From: Saccharopolyspora aridisoli | GTDB taxonomy: Bacteria; Actinomycetota; Actinomycetes; Mycobacteriales; Pseudonocardiaceae | DNA length: 64,000 bases | Reading direction: 5' to 3' | Assembly (NCBI RefSeq): GCF_004348445.1 | Contig: NZ_SMKV01000002.1 | Location: forward strand, 124,001 to 188,000 | In this document: in pieces, positions 51,362 to 61,756 of the stretch | Position numbering within the stretch: position 1 is the stretch's first letter | Layout of the letters: each line of letters starts with the position of its first letter | The notes under the pieces: model-generated | Databases searched by the model: none | Told to the model about the DNA's origin: nothing | Seen by the model: only the letters and a program-made list of their open reading frames with translations | Program-made: the position numbers and the translations under genes

Positions 51362-52354
51362 GTGGGAGGGCGTGTGCACGACGGCAGCGGTCGCATCCAC
51401 GTGCAAGGGCTGAACAAGAGATTCGGCCCCGTGCACGCGGTGCAAGACCTCAGCTTCACGGTGCATCCCGGGGCGATCACGGGCTTCCTAGGCCCCAACG
51501 GGGCGGGCAAGACAACCGCACTGCGCATGATCCTCGGACTGGTGACGCCCACGTCGGGCACCGCGACCATCAACGGACTGCCGTTCAACCGGCTGGCGAA
51601 CCCCGGTGGGGTCGTCGGCGCCGTGCTCGACGCGCACGGATCTCACCCGAGCCGCACCGCACGCCACCACCTCCGCTGCTACGCGGCCGCCATGAACATC
51701 CCAGACGGGCAGGTCGACAAGGCCCTGGAGCTGGTCGGGCTCGCGGCCGCCGGAGACCGCAAGACCGGCGGGTTCTCGCTGGGCATGCGGCAGCGCCTGG
51801 CACTGGCCACCGCGCTGCTCGGCGACCCGCAGATCCTGATCCTCGACGAACCCGCGAACGGACTGGACCCCGAGGGCATCGCGTGGCTGCGGGGCTTCCT
51901 GCAGACCTTCGCGGCCGGAGGCCGGACCGTGCTGATGTCCAGCCACTTCCTGCGCGAGATCGAGCACACCGTGGACCGGTTGGTGATCATCAGCCAGGGC
52001 CGGTGCGTCTACGACGGGCACATCGAAGAGCTCCGCGCCGCTCAGCAGTCACGAGCCCTGGTGCAGGCCGACTCCCCGGAGGTTCTGGTCGCCGAGGTCC
52101 AGGCAGCCGGTTACGGGGTCGAATACCTCCCGGACGGGCGGCTGGCCGTCCTCGGGGCCGACTCCCGCGCCGTGGCCGACCTGGCGTTGCAGGCCGGGGT
52201 CGCGCTCTACGGGATGCAGGACGAGCGCGTTGATCTGGAGCAGTTGTTCTTCCACCTCACCCAGGGGCAAAGCGCGGGTGTTCCGCAACATGTTCCGCCG
52301 ACATCGCAGACGTGGGTCGGGCCGGGGCAGCCGGGCGATGGCGGGAGCGTGTGA
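51362..52354 (+). CDS. ABC-2 type transporter ATP-binding protein
   Basis: A 330-residue ABC ATPase. Walker A is GPNGAGKTT (residues ~44-52), the signature is FSLGMRQRLALATALLG, Walker B is ILILDEPANGLDPEG, and the H-loop is SSHFLREIE. The C-terminal extension is typical of ABC-2 drug or peptide exporters. GTG 51362 is the longest start; GTG 51374 is possible but sits only 3 bases after GGGAGGG. It overlaps the permease gene (TGATG). Confidence 0.9.
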   Translation: MGGRVHDGSGRIHVQGLNKRFGPVHAVQDLSFTVHPGAITGFLGPNGAGKTTALRMILGLVTPTSGTATINGLPFNRLANPGGVVGAVLDAHGSHPSRTARHHLRCYAAAMNIPDGQVDKALELVGLAAAGDRKTGGFSLGMRQRLALATALLGDPQILILDEPANGLDPEGIAWLRGFLQTFAAGGRTVLMSSHFLREIEHTVDRLVIISQGRCVYDGHIEELRAAQQSRALVQADSPEVLVAEVQAAGYGVEYLPDGRLAVLGADSRAVADLALQAGVALYGMQDERVDLEQLFFHLTQGQSAGVPQHVPPTSQTWVGPGQPGDGGSV

Positions 52355-53208
52355 TGATCGGGCTGATCAAGGCCGAGTACCGGAAAATCTTCACCACCAG
52401 CCTGTGGTGGGCGCTGCTGATCCCCGTGGTGGTGCTGGGGTTCGCCGCCGGTTGGCTGGGCACCGCGTTCGGCGGGGTCATCGACATGGTCGAGGAGTTC
52501 AGCGCGTCACTCCCACTGGGTCTGCTGTCGGTGGCGCTGTCGACGAACTTCGGCACGATCTTCGCGCTCCTGTTCGGCGCGATGGCCTTCGCCAGCGAGT
52601 TCCGCGCCAAGACCATCACCACGACGTACCTCACCGCCAACCCGCGCAGCTCCGTGCTGTGGGCGAAGTTGATCGTCTGCGCAGGCATCGGAGTGCTCTA
52701 CGGACTGGCGAACGTGCTGTTCGCCAGCCTCGGCGCGTTGCTCGGTGCCGGCCACGACATGAGCAACTTCGGCGGGTTCACCAGCTGGCTCGGCGTCGGC
52801 GGAGCGGGCGTGCTGTCGATGTTGCTGTGGACGCTGCTCGGGGTCGGTTTCGGCGCGCTGATCGCCAACGCCGTACTGGTGGTCATCCTGCCGCTGGTCT
52901 ACAAGTTCGTGGTCGAGTTCATCCTGTCGATCAGCCTGATCGACAGCGCCGTGTCCGGGATCGAGCCCTACCTGCCCGGCTCAGCCGGCAACGGCATCGT
53001 GTCCAACCTGGCGGTACCGCTGTTCGTCTCCGCGGTTGCGGGCCCGAACGAACCGAACACACCGCGCGCCGCGTTCGAACTCCTGCACCTGTTCTTCGGC
53101 GGCAGCTACGGGCACCCGTGGTGGGCCAGCCTGCTGACGTTCCTCGGCTACACCGCGGTCTTCGTGGCCGGCGGTTGGTTCGTGGGCGCGCGGCGCGACG
53201 TGGCGTGA
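52354..53208 (+). CDS. ABC-2 type transporter permease
   Basis: A 284-residue membrane protein with six predicted helices: MIGLIKAEYRKIFTTSLWWA starts the ABC-2 pattern, then AVALST-type segments, AFASEFRAKTITTTYLTANP (cytoplasmic loop typical of ABC-2), and two long hydrophobic stretches. It pairs with the ATPase at 51362 in a two-gene exporter of unknown substrate. The ATG shares one base with the ATPase stop. Confidence 0.9.
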   Translation: MIGLIKAEYRKIFTTSLWWALLIPVVVLGFAAGWLGTAFGGVIDMVEEFSASLPLGLLSVALSTNFGTIFALLFGAMAFASEFRAKTITTTYLTANPRSSVLWAKLIVCAGIGVLYGLANVLFASLGALLGAGHDMSNFGGFTSWLGVGGAGVLSMLLWTLLGVGFGALIANAVLVVILPLVYKFVVEFILSISLIDSAVSGIEPYLPGSAGNGIVSNLAVPLFVSAVAGPNEPNTPRAAFELLHLFFGGSYGHPWWASLLTFLGYTAVFVAGGWFVGARRDVA

Positions 53209-53210
53209 GC

Positions 53211-53276
53211 AAGGGAACCTTGCTGTCACCCGGGCACCGCGTCGACCGAATGGCAGAAAGGTTCCCATCCTCACCC
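53211..53276 (+). repeat. Inverted pair of dispersed repeats after the permease gene
   Basis: AAGGGAACCTTGCTGTCACC (53211-53230) and ATGGCAGAAAGGTTCCCATC (53250-53269) are inverse copies pairing at about 15 of 18 positions with a 20-base spacer. It starts 2 bp after the stop and may terminate the exporter transcript. Confidence 0.65.
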
Positions 53277-53341
53277 GTTGGCGCCGGTCATACCGCAGGA
53301 TTCGGTCCTGCACCGTCGGTGCCGGGGCCTAACCTGGCGGG

Positions 53342-56300
53342 GTGAGCGACTCCGAAAATCCCCGCCGTTCCCCCGGCGGCTGGATCCGTCGCCTCTTCGC
53401 CGCTTGTCGGCGCCACCCGGTCGCACTGGTGTTGGCGATGGGCGCCTCCGTGACCGCGGTGGGGTTGGAGGCACTGGTCCCGCTGCTGACCAAGCTCGCG
53501 GTCGATGACGCCGTGGCGCGCAGCACCGAGCGGCTGTGGTGGATCGTGGTCGTGCTCCTGGTGCTGGGCGTGTTCCGGTTCGCCGCCGCCTTCGTCCGCC
53601 GCTACAGCGCGGGCCGGCTGGCGCTGGACGTGCAGCACGACCTGCGGCGGGCGGTGTTCGCCGCCATGCAGCGTCTCGACGGCGGCAAGCAGGACGCGCT
53701 GCGCACCGGGCAGGTGGTGTCGCGTTCCATCAGCGACCTGCAGCTCGTGCACTCGCTGCTGTCGATGCTCCCGCTGGCGGCCGGCACAGCGGTGCTGGCC
53801 GTGTTCGCGATCGCGGCGATGCTGTGGCTGTCGCCGCTGCTGACCGTGGTGGCGCTCGTCGTGGCGCCGCTGATCGCCGTGGTCACCGCGCGCAGCAAGA
53901 AGAAGCTGTTCCCCGCCACCTGGTCGGCTCAGCAGCGCGCAGCCGACATCGCCCAGCACGTCGAGGAGACCGTCACCGGTGTGCGCGTGGTGAAGGGCTT
54001 CGGCCAGGAGGAGCGTGAGGTCGGCCGGCTCGACTCGCGGGCTCGGCGACTGTTCGCCGAGCGGCTGCGAGCCGCTCGGATGACGTCTCTTCCCGCAGCG
54101 AGCCTGGCGACGCTTCCCGCGGCCGGTCAGGTGGGCGTGCTGGGTCTGGGCGGCTGGCTGGTGTTCCAAGGTCAGGTGAGCTTGGGAACCTTCGTCGCAT
54201 TCGCCGGCTACGTGGCGATGCTGTCCGGTCCGGCCCGGATGCTCTCCAACGTGATGATCCAGGCCCAGCTGGCGAGGGCTGGGGTGGAGCGCATCCACGA
54301 GCTCACCGACTCGCAACCCGAGGTCGAGGAGAAGCCGGACGCCCGCTCGCTGCCCGAGGGCCCGCTGGAGGTCCGGCTGGACGAGGTCAGCTTCGGCTAC
54401 ACCCGGGACCAGCCGGTGCTCCAGGACGTGACCTTGCGCGTCAGCCCGGGCGAGACCGTCGCGCTGGTGGGGCCAGCGGGGTCGGGCAAGTCGACGGTGT
54501 CTTTGCTGCTTCCCCGGTTCTACGACGTCCACTCGGGGCGCATCGCGATCGGCTCCACGGACACCGACGAGACCTCCGACATCCGCGACCTTCGGCTGGA
54601 TTCCCTGCGCAGCGCGGTGGGGGTGGTCTTCGAGGAAGCGTTCCTGTTCTCCGACACCATTCGCGGCAACATCGCCTTCGGGCGTTCCGACGCGAGCGAG
54701 GACGACGTGATCGCCGCCGCCAAGGGCGCGGAAGCTCACGAGTTCATCACCGGCCTGCCCGACGGCTACGACACGGCGGTCGGCGAACGCGGCCTGACGC
54801 TGTCCGGTGGGCAGCGCCAGCGCGTGGCGCTGGCGAGGGCGCTGCTGTCGGACCCCAGGGTGCTGGTGCTCGACGATGCGACGTCGGCTGTCGATCCGGC
54901 GACGGAAGCCGCCATCCACGACACATTGCGTTCGGTGACCGCGCAGCGCACCACGCTGCTCATCGCGCACCGCCGCTCGACGCTGGCGCTGGCGGACAGG
55001 ATCGCCGTGCTCGACGAGGGGCGCGTCGTGGACATCGGCACCGAGGCTGAGCTGCGGGATCGGTGTGAGCTGTTCCGCTCGCTGCTGGCGGGGCCGGGGG
55101 AAACGATCGACGACCCGCGCGACCAGCACGCCGAGGCCTCCCCCGACGGCATCACCCCAGAGCTGTGGCCGCAGGAGCAGCCGCCGGAGTGGTCGGCCGA
55201 AGGTCCGTTGGTGGCTACAGCGGGCCGCCACGGCATGAGCACCACGTCGACTCCCCCCACGCCGGAGCTGGTGGAGGGCATCCGCGGTCTGCCGCCGACC
55301 CGCGACCTGCCTCAGGTGACGGGAACCGATCCCACCGCCCCGGACCCGGAGTTCCGGTTGGCGCGGCTGTTCCGGCCGATCCGGTGGGGGCTGCTGCTGA
55401 CGATCGCCCTCGTCGCCGGCGACGCGCTGACCTCGGTGCTGCTGCCGTCGCTGGTGCGGCACGGCATCGACAGCGGCGTCGGGAACGCGCACCTCAACGC
55501 GTTGTGGCTGGCCACGGGGCTGGCGGGACTGCTGGTCGCCGGCGGGTGGCTGGTGATCAGGCTCCAGACGGTGATCACCGCACGCACCGGCGAAACCCTC
55601 CTCTACGTGCTGCGGCTGCGCAGCTTCGCGCACCTGCAGCGACTCGGGCTGGACTTCTACGAGAGGGAGCTGGCCGGACGGATCATGACCCGCATGACCA
55701 CCGACGTCGACGCGCTGTCGACGTTCCTGCAGACGGGCCTGGCCACGTTCGTCGTCAGCGTGCTGACGCTGCTGGGCATCGCCGGAGCCCTGCTGATCAC
55801 CGACCCGTCGCTGGCGCTGGTGGCGATGGCGGTGCTGCCTGTCCTGGTGGTCGCCACCATCATCTTCCGCAGGGTCTCCTCCACCGCCTACGCCGAGGCC
55901 CGGGAACGGGTCAGCACCGTCAACGCAGACCTGCAGGAGAACGTCTCGGGCATGCGGGTGGCCCAAGCGCACCGCCGCGAGGGGCATGCGGCGAAGGCGT
56001 TCGCGCAGCGCAGTGACGCCTACCGGCGTTCCCGGCTGCGCGCGCAGCGCTACATCGCCACCTACTTCCCGTTCGTGGCGCTGCTGTCGGAGATCGCGCA
56101 GGCGGCGGTGCTGGGGGTCGGCGCTGCGCGGGTCGCTTCGGGCGCGCTGACGGCCGGTGTGCTGGTCGCTTTCCTGCTGTACCTGAGCCTGTTCTTCTCA
56201 CCTGTGCAGCAACTGTCCGGCGTCTTCGACGGGTATCAGCAGGCCAGGGTGGGTTTGCGGCGCATCGGCGACCTGCTGCGCACGCCGACGTCGGTGCCTG

Positions 56301-57109
56301 CCGCCACCGAGCCGGTGGCGGTGCCCGAACGGTTCCGCGGCGAGGTGGAGTTGCGGGCGGTTTCGTTCCGCTACCCCGGCACCGAGCAGTACGCGCTGCG
56401 GGAGGTGAACCTGCGGGTGCGACCTGGCGAGACGGTGGCGCTGGTCGGTGCCACGGGTGCGGGCAAGTCGACCTTGATCAAGCTGATCGCGCGGTTCTAC
56501 GACGTCTCCGAGGGCGCGGTGCTGGTCGATGGGACGGACGTGCGCGGCTACGACCTGGCCGCGTTCCACCAGCGGCTAGCAGTGGTGCCGCAGGAAGGGC
56601 ACCTGTTCACCGGCACCGTCGCCGACAACATCGCCTACGCCCGTCCCGACGCCGGGCCGGCCGAGGTGGAGGCGGCTGCCCGCGCGGTGGGAGCCCTTCC
56701 GGGGATCTCGATGCTGCCGCACGGGTTCCGCCAGGAGGTCGGTGAGCGCGGCCGGGGGCTGTCCGCCGGTCAACGCCAGCTGGTCGCGCTGGCCCGGGCT
56801 CAACTCGTGGACCCCGATGTGCTGCTGCTGGACGAGGCCACGGCCGCGCTGGATCCTGCGACCGAGTCGATGGTGGTGGCCGCCAGCGATCAGCTCGCCG
56901 CTCAACGCACCACTTTCGTCGTCGCGCACCGGCTGGGCACAGCTGCCCGCGCCGACCGGATCGTGGTGGTCGATGGCGGGCACATCGTCGAGCAGGGCGG
57001 GCACGAAGAGCTGTTGACCCGTCGCGGCCACTACGCCCGGCTGTGGCGGGCGGCCGACGCCCACGGCGGCGGGGTGGACGATGCCGCGGAGACGAGCAAC
57101 ATCGCGTGA
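53342..57109 (+). CDS. Fused four-domain ABC exporter (TMD-NBD-TMD-NBD)
   Basis: A 1255-residue single chain with two complete half-transporters. Half 1 (to ~620): six helices, Walker A GPAGSGKST, signature LSGGQRQRVALARALL, Walker B LVLDDATSAVD. Half 2 (from ~670): six helices, Walker A GATGAGKST, signature LSAGQRQLVALARAQL, Walker B LLLDEATAALD. In half 1 the catalytic Glu after Walker B is Asp, and in half 2 the signature is SAGQ instead of SGGQ, so the two ATP sites are unequal as in heterodimeric exporters. Drug or lipid export is probable. GTG start without a clear Shine-Dalgarno. Confidence 0.92.
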   Translation: MSDSENPRRSPGGWIRRLFAACRRHPVALVLAMGASVTAVGLEALVPLLTKLAVDDAVARSTERLWWIVVVLLVLGVFRFAAAFVRRYSAGRLALDVQHDLRRAVFAAMQRLDGGKQDALRTGQVVSRSISDLQLVHSLLSMLPLAAGTAVLAVFAIAAMLWLSPLLTVVALVVAPLIAVVTARSKKKLFPATWSAQQRAADIAQHVEETVTGVRVVKGFGQEEREVGRLDSRARRLFAERLRAARMTSLPAASLATLPAAGQVGVLGLGGWLVFQGQVSLGTFVAFAGYVAMLSGPARMLSNVMIQAQLARAGVERIHELTDSQPEVEEKPDARSLPEGPLEVRLDEVSFGYTRDQPVLQDVTLRVSPGETVALVGPAGSGKSTVSLLLPRFYDVHSGRIAIGSTDTDETSDIRDLRLDSLRSAVGVVFEEAFLFSDTIRGNIAFGRSDASEDDVIAAAKGAEAHEFITGLPDGYDTAVGERGLTLSGGQRQRVALARALLSDPRVLVLDDATSAVDPATEAAIHDTLRSVTAQRTTLLIAHRRSTLALADRIAVLDEGRVVDIGTEAELRDRCELFRSLLAGPGETIDDPRDQHAEASPDGITPELWPQEQPPEWSAEGPLVATAGRHGMSTTSTPPTPELVEGIRGLPPTRDLPQVTGTDPTAPDPEFRLARLFRPIRWGLLLTIALVAGDALTSVLLPSLVRHGIDSGVGNAHLNALWLATGLAGLLVAGGWLVIRLQTVITARTGETLLYVLRLRSFAHLQRLGLDFYERELAGRIMTRMTTDVDALSTFLQTGLATFVVSVLTLLGIAGALLITDPSLALVAMAVLPVLVVATIIFRRVSSTAYAEARERVSTVNADLQENVSGMRVAQAHRREGHAAKAFAQRSDAYRRSRLRAQRYIATYFPFVALLSEIAQAAVLGVGAARVASGALTAGVLVAFLLYLSLFFSPVQQLSGVFDGYQQARVGLRRIGDLLRTPTSVPAATEPVAVPERFRGEVELRAVSFRYPGTEQYALREVNLRVRPGETVALVGATGAGKSTLIKLIARFYDVSEGAVLVDGTDVRGYDLAAFHQRLAVVPQEGHLFTGTVADNIAYARPDAGPAEVEAAARAVGALPGISMLPHGFRQEVGERGRGLSAGQRQLVALARAQLVDPDVLLLDEATAALDPATESMVVAASDQLAAQRTTFVVAHRLGTAARADRIVVVDGGHIVEQGGHEELLTRRGHYARLWRAADAHGGGVDDAAETSNIA

Positions 57110-57650
57110 GGAAGGGACCCTTCACCTCACCTCCTCCACCCGGCGAGCTGACGGGAAGATTGCTCGCATGACACCGCGAGGTCGCTTCCAGGTGTGAGGA
57201 AGGGAACTTCTCCGTCACGATCGCCACGCCACGTGTCGCCACGTGCGCGCAACGAAGCCGAACAGGCACTCGTCGGGCGTTTCTGACCAGGCAAACCGGG
57301 CGATGAGGCCGACGGCGCGGGGCCGATCCCAGGATGCGAACCGGTCCGGCTACGAGTTGAGAGCACAGCGTGTCGGTGAAACGCCATAATGAACGGGTAC
57401 GACAACCCGTATGGACTAGTGCCAAGCGGCGCTGATCAGCGAACGACGCACACCAGGGGCGGTTGATGTTCGGTCGGATGGCCCGAACGGGGGTACATCC
57501 CCCCTGGCCGGACGATCCTGATCGATTCTGTGAGGAGAGTCGATCAGCCGAACGGCCGTCCTGTGTGTCAACCTCGCGAATCGGGCGGCTAGCCTGGTAC
57601 CCGAGTGTGTCTGTAAATCACGAGCATATGGATCGAGGCGAACGCCAGCC
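57110..57650. other. Region between the ABC exporter and kgd, with repeats and an inverted repeat
   Basis: About 540 bp, no gene. Two variants of the dispersed repeat flank its left part: GTGAGGAAGGGACCCTTCAC (57106-57125, stem with CCTCAC) and GTGAGGAAGGGAACTTCTCC (57193-57212). ACGGGT-ACGACA-ACCCGT (57393-57410) is a perfect 6-bp inverted repeat. The kgd promoter should lie right of it. Confidence 0.5.
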
Positions 57651-60600
57651 GTGTCCAGCAGCCCCGCGTCACAGTTCGGCCCCAATGAGTGGTTGATCGA
57701 GGAGATGTACGAGAAGTTCCTCCAAGATCCCACTTCCGTAGACTCGGCGTGGCACGAATTCTTCGCCGACTACAAGTCGGGTCAGGCTACAAACGAGAAC
57801 ACCGCTACCGCTGCTGCGGCCGGCACTGCGGCGCCGCCGACACCGACGGCCACGGCGACTCGCGCCGGTGAGACCAACGGTCAGGCACCCGCGCCAGCGG
57901 CTGCCACACCCGCGGCCAAGCCCGCCGCCGCCCCGAAGCCTTCTCCGCAGCAGGCCGCCAAGGCCGCCCCGGTCAAGCAGCCCCAGGCAGAGGGCGATGT
58001 GAAGACCCTGCGCGGCGCTGCGGCCGCGATCGCCAAGAACATGGACCAGTCGCTGACGGTCCCCACCGCGACGAGCGTGCGCGCGGTGCCCGCCAAGCTC
58101 CTGTTCGACAACCGCATCGTCATCAACAACCACCTCAAGCGGAACAAGGGCGGGAAGGTCTCCTTCACGCACCTGATCGGCTACGCGCTGATCAGGGCGG
58201 TCAAGGACTTCCCGAACATGAACCGCCACTACGGCGAGGACGCCAAGGGCAAGCCCGCAGCGGTCACGCCGGAGCACATCAACCTGGGCCTGGCGATCGA
58301 CATGCCGGGCAAGGACGGTTCGCGCAACCTCGTGGTCGCCTCCATCAAGGGCTGTGAGGACATGACGTTCTACCAGTTCTGGCAGGCCTACGAGGACATC
58401 ATCCGCAAGGCGCGCAGCAACGCGCTGACCGCGGACGACTTCTCCGGCACCACGATCTCGCTGACCAACCCGGGCCCGTCGGGCACCAACCACTCGGTGC
58501 CGCGGCTGACCAAGGGTCAGAGCGCGATCATCGGTGTCGGCGCGATGGACTACCCCGCCGAGTTCCAGGGCGCCAGCGAGAAGACGCTGGTCGACATGGG
58601 CATCAGCAAGATCGTGACGCTGACGTCCACCTACGACCACCGCGTCATCCAGGGTGCCGAGTCCGGCGACTTCCTGCGCCGCGTGCACCAGTTGCTGCTG
58701 GGCGAGGACGGGTTCTTCGACGACATCTTCGCGTCGCTGCGCATCCCGTACGAGCCGGTGCGCTGGACGCAGGACATCCCCGAGGGCGCGGTCGACAAGA
58801 CCGCCCGGGTGCTCGAGCTCATCGACGCCTACCGCACCCGCGGTCACCTGATGGCCGACATCGACCCGCTGAACTACCGGCAGCGCCGGCACGAGGACCT
58901 CGACGTCCTGTCGCACAGCCTCACGCTGTGGGACCTCGACCGCGAGTTCGCCGTGGGCGGTTTCGCCGGCCGCGAGAAGATGAAGCTGCGCGACGTGCTG
59001 GGCGTGCTGCGCGACTCCTACTGCCGCACGGTCGGTGTGGAGTACATGCACATCCTGGAGCCGGACGAGCGCGAATGGCTGCAGCAGCGAGTCGAGAAGC
59101 CGCACACCAAGCCGGACTCGACCGAGCAGAAGTACATCCTGTCGAAGCTCAACGCGGCTGAGGCCTTCGAAACGTTCCTGCAGACCAAGTACGTCGGGCA
59201 GAAGCGGTTCTCGCTGGAAGGCGCCGAGACCGTGGTTCCCCTGCTGGACGCGGTGCTGGACAACTCCGCTGCGAACGAGCTCGACGAGGTCGTCATCGGC
59301 ATGCCGCACCGCGGCCGCCTGAACGTGCTGGCCAACATCGTCGGCAAGCCGATCTCGCAGATCTTCCGCGAGTTCGAGGGCAACCTCGATCCGGGTCAGG
59401 CCCACGGTTCCGGTGACGTGAAGTACCACCTGGGTGCCGAGGGCAAGTACTTCCGGATGTTCGGTGACGGCGAGACCAAGGTGTCGCTGACCTCGAACCC
59501 CTCCCACCTGGAAGCCGTGGACCCGGTGCTGGAAGGCATCGTCCGCGCCAAGCAGGACATCCTGGACAAGGGCCAGGAGGGCTTCACGGTGCTGCCGGTG
59601 CTTCTGCACGGCGACGCCGCGTTCGCCGGTCAGGGCGTGGTCGCCGAGACGCTGAACCTGTCGCTGCTGCGCGGCTACCGCACCGGCGGCACGGTCCACG
59701 TGATCGTCAACAACCAGGTCGGTTACACGACGGCCCCGGAGCACTCGCGTTCCAGCAAGTACTGCACCGACGTCGCGAAGATGATCGGCGCGCCGGTGTT
59801 CCACGTCAACGGTGACGACCCCGAGGCCTGCGTGTGGGTCGCGCGGCTGGCCGTGGAGTACCGCCAGGCGTTCGGCAAGGACGTCGTGATCGACATGGTC
59901 TGCTACCGCCGTCGTGGTCACAACGAGGGCGACGACCCGTCGATGACGCAGCCGAAGATGTACGACGCGATCGACAAGATGCGCAGCGTCCGCAAGGTCT
60001 ACACCGAGTCGCTGATCGGCCGCGGTGACATCACCGTGGACGAGGCGGAGAAGGCCCTCAAGGACTACGCGGCGCAGCTCGAGCACGTGTTCAACGAGGT
60101 CCGCGAGTTGGAGAAGCACCCGCCGGCACCGAGCCCGTCGGTCGAGGCCGAGCAGCAGGTGCCGCGTGGCCTGTCCACCGCGATCTCGCAGGAGACCCTG
60201 GAGCACATCTCCGAGGCGCAGATCAACCTGCCGGACGGCTTCTCCCCGCACCCGCGCGTGAAGCCGGTCCTGGAGCGTCGGGCCAAGATGGGCCGCGAGG
60301 GCGGCATCGACTGGGCCTTCGGCGAGCTGCTCGCGTTCGGCTCGCTGGTGATGGAGGGCCGCCAGGTCCGCCTGACCGGTCAGGACAGCCGCCGCGGCAC
60401 GTTCGGTCAGCGCCACTCGGTGCTCATCGACCGCAAGAACGACTCGGAGTACACGCCGCTGCAGAACCTCTCGGGTGAGCAGGGCAAGTTCCTGGTCTAC
60501 GACTCGGCGCTGTCGGAGTTCGCCGCACTGGGCTTCGAGTACGGCTACTCGGTGGGCAACCCCGAGTCGCTGGTGCTGTGGGAAGCGCAGTTCGGTGACT

Positions 60601-61334
60601 TCTTCAACGGCGCACAGTCGATCATCGACGAGTTCATCTCGTCCGGTGAGGCCAAGTGGGGCCAGCGCTCCGACGTGGTGATGCTGCTCCCGCACGGCCA
60701 GGAGGGCCAGGGCCCGGACCACAGCTCGGGTCGCATCGAGCGGTGGCTGCAGCTGTGCGCTGAGGGCTCGATGACGGTCGCGATGCCGTCGACCCCGGCG
60801 AACTACTTCCACCTGCTGCGTCGGCACGCCTTGGACGGCATCCACCGTCCGCTGGTGGTGTTCACGCCGAAGTCGATGCTGCGCCTGAAGGCCGCCACGA
60901 GCCCGGTCGAGGACTTCACCGAGGGCAAGTTCACCTCGGTGATCGACGACCCGACCCAGCCGGACCCGTCGCAGGTCACCAAGCTGGTGCTGTGCACCGG
61001 CAAGCTCTACTACGAGCTGGCGGCCCACCGCGACAAGAACGGCATCACCGACACCGCGGTCGCGCGGCTCGAGCAGCTCTACCCGCTGCCGCACCGCAAG
61101 TTGGGCGCGCTGTTCGAGCGGTACCCGAACCTGGAGTCGGTCCGCTGGACGCAGGAGGAGCCGGCCAACCAGGGTGCGTGGCCGTTCCTGGGCTTGGCGC
61201 TGAACGAGCAGTTCCCGGAGCTGGTCGGCAAGCTCAAGCGGGTCTCGCGTCGTCCGATGGCCGCTCCGGCCACCGGTCTGGCCAAGGTCCACGAAGTCGA
61301 GCAGGCCGAGGTCGTGCAGACCGCGTTCGCCTGA
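57651..61334 (+). CDS. kgd: Kgd, multifunctional 2-oxoglutarate dehydrogenase E1 / succinyltransferase
   Basis: A 1227-residue fused enzyme of the TCA cycle. Residues 1-40 ([20 protein letters not shown]) are the E1 N-terminal segment; 41-115 is a Pro/Ala linker with no lipoyl domain; 116-360 is an E2-type acyltransferase with the active-site [15 protein letters not shown]; the rest is the thiamine-diphosphate E1 ([58 protein letters not shown]). It decarboxylates 2-oxoglutarate, feeding the E2/E3 complex. Standard for actinomycetes. Ends with a strong terminator. Confidence 0.97.
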   Translation: MSSSPASQFGPNEWLIEEMYEKFLQDPTSVDSAWHEFFADYKSGQATNENTATAAAAGTAAPPTPTATATRAGETNGQAPAPAAATPAAKPAAAPKPSPQQAAKAAPVKQPQAEGDVKTLRGAAAAIAKNMDQSLTVPTATSVRAVPAKLLFDNRIVINNHLKRNKGGKVSFTHLIGYALIRAVKDFPNMNRHYGEDAKGKPAAVTPEHINLGLAIDMPGKDGSRNLVVASIKGCEDMTFYQFWQAYEDIIRKARSNALTADDFSGTTISLTNPGPSGTNHSVPRLTKGQSAIIGVGAMDYPAEFQGASEKTLVDMGISKIVTLTSTYDHRVIQGAESGDFLRRVHQLLLGEDGFFDDIFASLRIPYEPVRWTQDIPEGAVDKTARVLELIDAYRTRGHLMADIDPLNYRQRRHEDLDVLSHSLTLWDLDREFAVGGFAGREKMKLRDVLGVLRDSYCRTVGVEYMHILEPDEREWLQQRVEKPHTKPDSTEQKYILSKLNAAEAFETFLQTKYVGQKRFSLEGAETVVPLLDAVLDNSAANELDEVVIGMPHRGRLNVLANIVGKPISQIFREFEGNLDPGQAHGSGDVKYHLGAEGKYFRMFGDGETKVSLTSNPSHLEAVDPVLEGIVRAKQDILDKGQEGFTVLPVLLHGDAAFAGQGVVAETLNLSLLRGYRTGGTVHVIVNNQVGYTTAPEHSRSSKYCTDVAKMIGAPVFHVNGDDPEACVWVARLAVEYRQAFGKDVVIDMVCYRRRGHNEGDDPSMTQPKMYDAIDKMRSVRKVYTESLIGRGDITVDEAEKALKDYAAQLEHVFNEVRELEKHPPAPSPSVEAEQQVPRGLSTAISQETLEHISEAQINLPDGFSPHPRVKPVLERRAKMGREGGIDWAFGELLAFGSLVMEGRQVRLTGQDSRRGTFGQRHSVLIDRKNDSEYTPLQNLSGEQGKFLVYDSALSEFAALGFEYGYSVGNPESLVLWEAQFGDFFNGAQSIIDEFISSGEAKWGQRSDVVMLLPHGQEGQGPDHSSGRIERWLQLCAEGSMTVAMPSTPANYFHLLRRHALDGIHRPLVVFTPKSMLRLKAATSPVEDFTEGKFTSVIDDPTQPDPSQVTKLVLCTGKLYYELAAHRDKNGITDTAVARLEQLYPLPHRKLGALFERYPNLESVRWTQEEPANQGAWPFLGLALNEQFPELVGKLKRVSRRPMAAPATGLAKVHEVEQAEVVQTAFA

Positions 61335-61343
61335 TCTTCTCGC

Positions 61344-61390
61344 TGAGGCGGGCCGCCGGTTCCTTCGGGAGCCGGCGGCCCGCTCTTTCG
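61344..61390 (+). terminator. Strong terminator after kgd
   Basis: GCGGGCCGCCGG (61348-61359) and CCGGCGGCCCGC (61372-61383) pair perfectly; four more inner pairs around a TTCG tetraloop extend the stem to 16 bp, and TCTTTCGT follows. It begins about 14 bases after the stop. Confidence 0.9.
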
Positions 61391-61417
61391 TGCTCGGGTG
61401 CCGTCGGCGGAGTGCGC

Positions 61418-61436
61418 ACGGGAACCTCCCGCTCAC
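61418..61436. repeat. Dispersed repeat variant after kgd
   Basis: ACGGGAACCTCCCGCTCAC, a variant copy in the common sense orientation. Confidence 0.55.
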
Positions 61437-61534
61437 TTCGACCGGGGCGCATCGCTTGTGGTGGAGGGCCGTTTCGTACCCTGCTGTACCCAACCACACC
61501 GCGTCGAAGATCGACGGAGCACTAGGAGGAAGCG

Positions 61535-61711
61535 GTGTATTTCACCGACCGCGGCATTGAAGAACTCGAAGAGCGTCGCGGTGACGACGAGGTCACCTTG
61601 GCGTGGGTCGCTGACCGGATGCGGGCCTTCGTGGACCTCAACCCCGATTTCGAGGACGCCACTGAGCGTTTGGCGACCTTCCTCGCACGCGACGACGCCG
61701 ACGACGAGTGA
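61535..61711 (+). CDS. DUF6104-like small protein
   Basis: A 58-residue acidic protein with a GTG start preceded by AGGAGGA (61524-61530). The sequence is MYFTDRGIEELEERRGDDEV, then TLAWVADRMRAFVDLNPDFE and TERLATFLARDDADDE. It is highly conserved in actinomycetes and commonly found just downstream of kgd; I know it as DUF6104. It has no known function. A convergent hairpin follows. Confidence 0.85.
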   Translation: MYFTDRGIEELEERRGDDEVTLAWVADRMRAFVDLNPDFEDATERLATFLARDDADDE

Positions 61712-61717
61712 GGCAGC

Positions 61718-61749
61718 CCCGGCCGCGCACCCCCGGACGCGCGGCCGGG
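61718..61749. terminator. Bidirectional 11-bp hairpin
   Basis: CCCGGCCGCGC (61718-61728) and GCGCGGCCGGG (61739-61749) are perfect arms with a 10-base loop, between the DUF6104 stop and the leftward oxidoreductase stop at 61757. Confidence 0.82.
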
Positions 61750-61756
61750 CCCACCA

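Noticed and set aside
53288-55987. An 899-codon open frame antisense to the fused ABC exporter
   Set aside because: Gln/Arg/His-rich low-complexity translation with no domain; the opposite strand has complete ABC motifs.
57669-61499. A 1276-codon open frame antisense to kgd
   Set aside because: It is an artefact of high third-position GC in kgd; its translation is Arg/Val/Leu-rich with no motif, whereas the kgd frame carries all active-site motifs.
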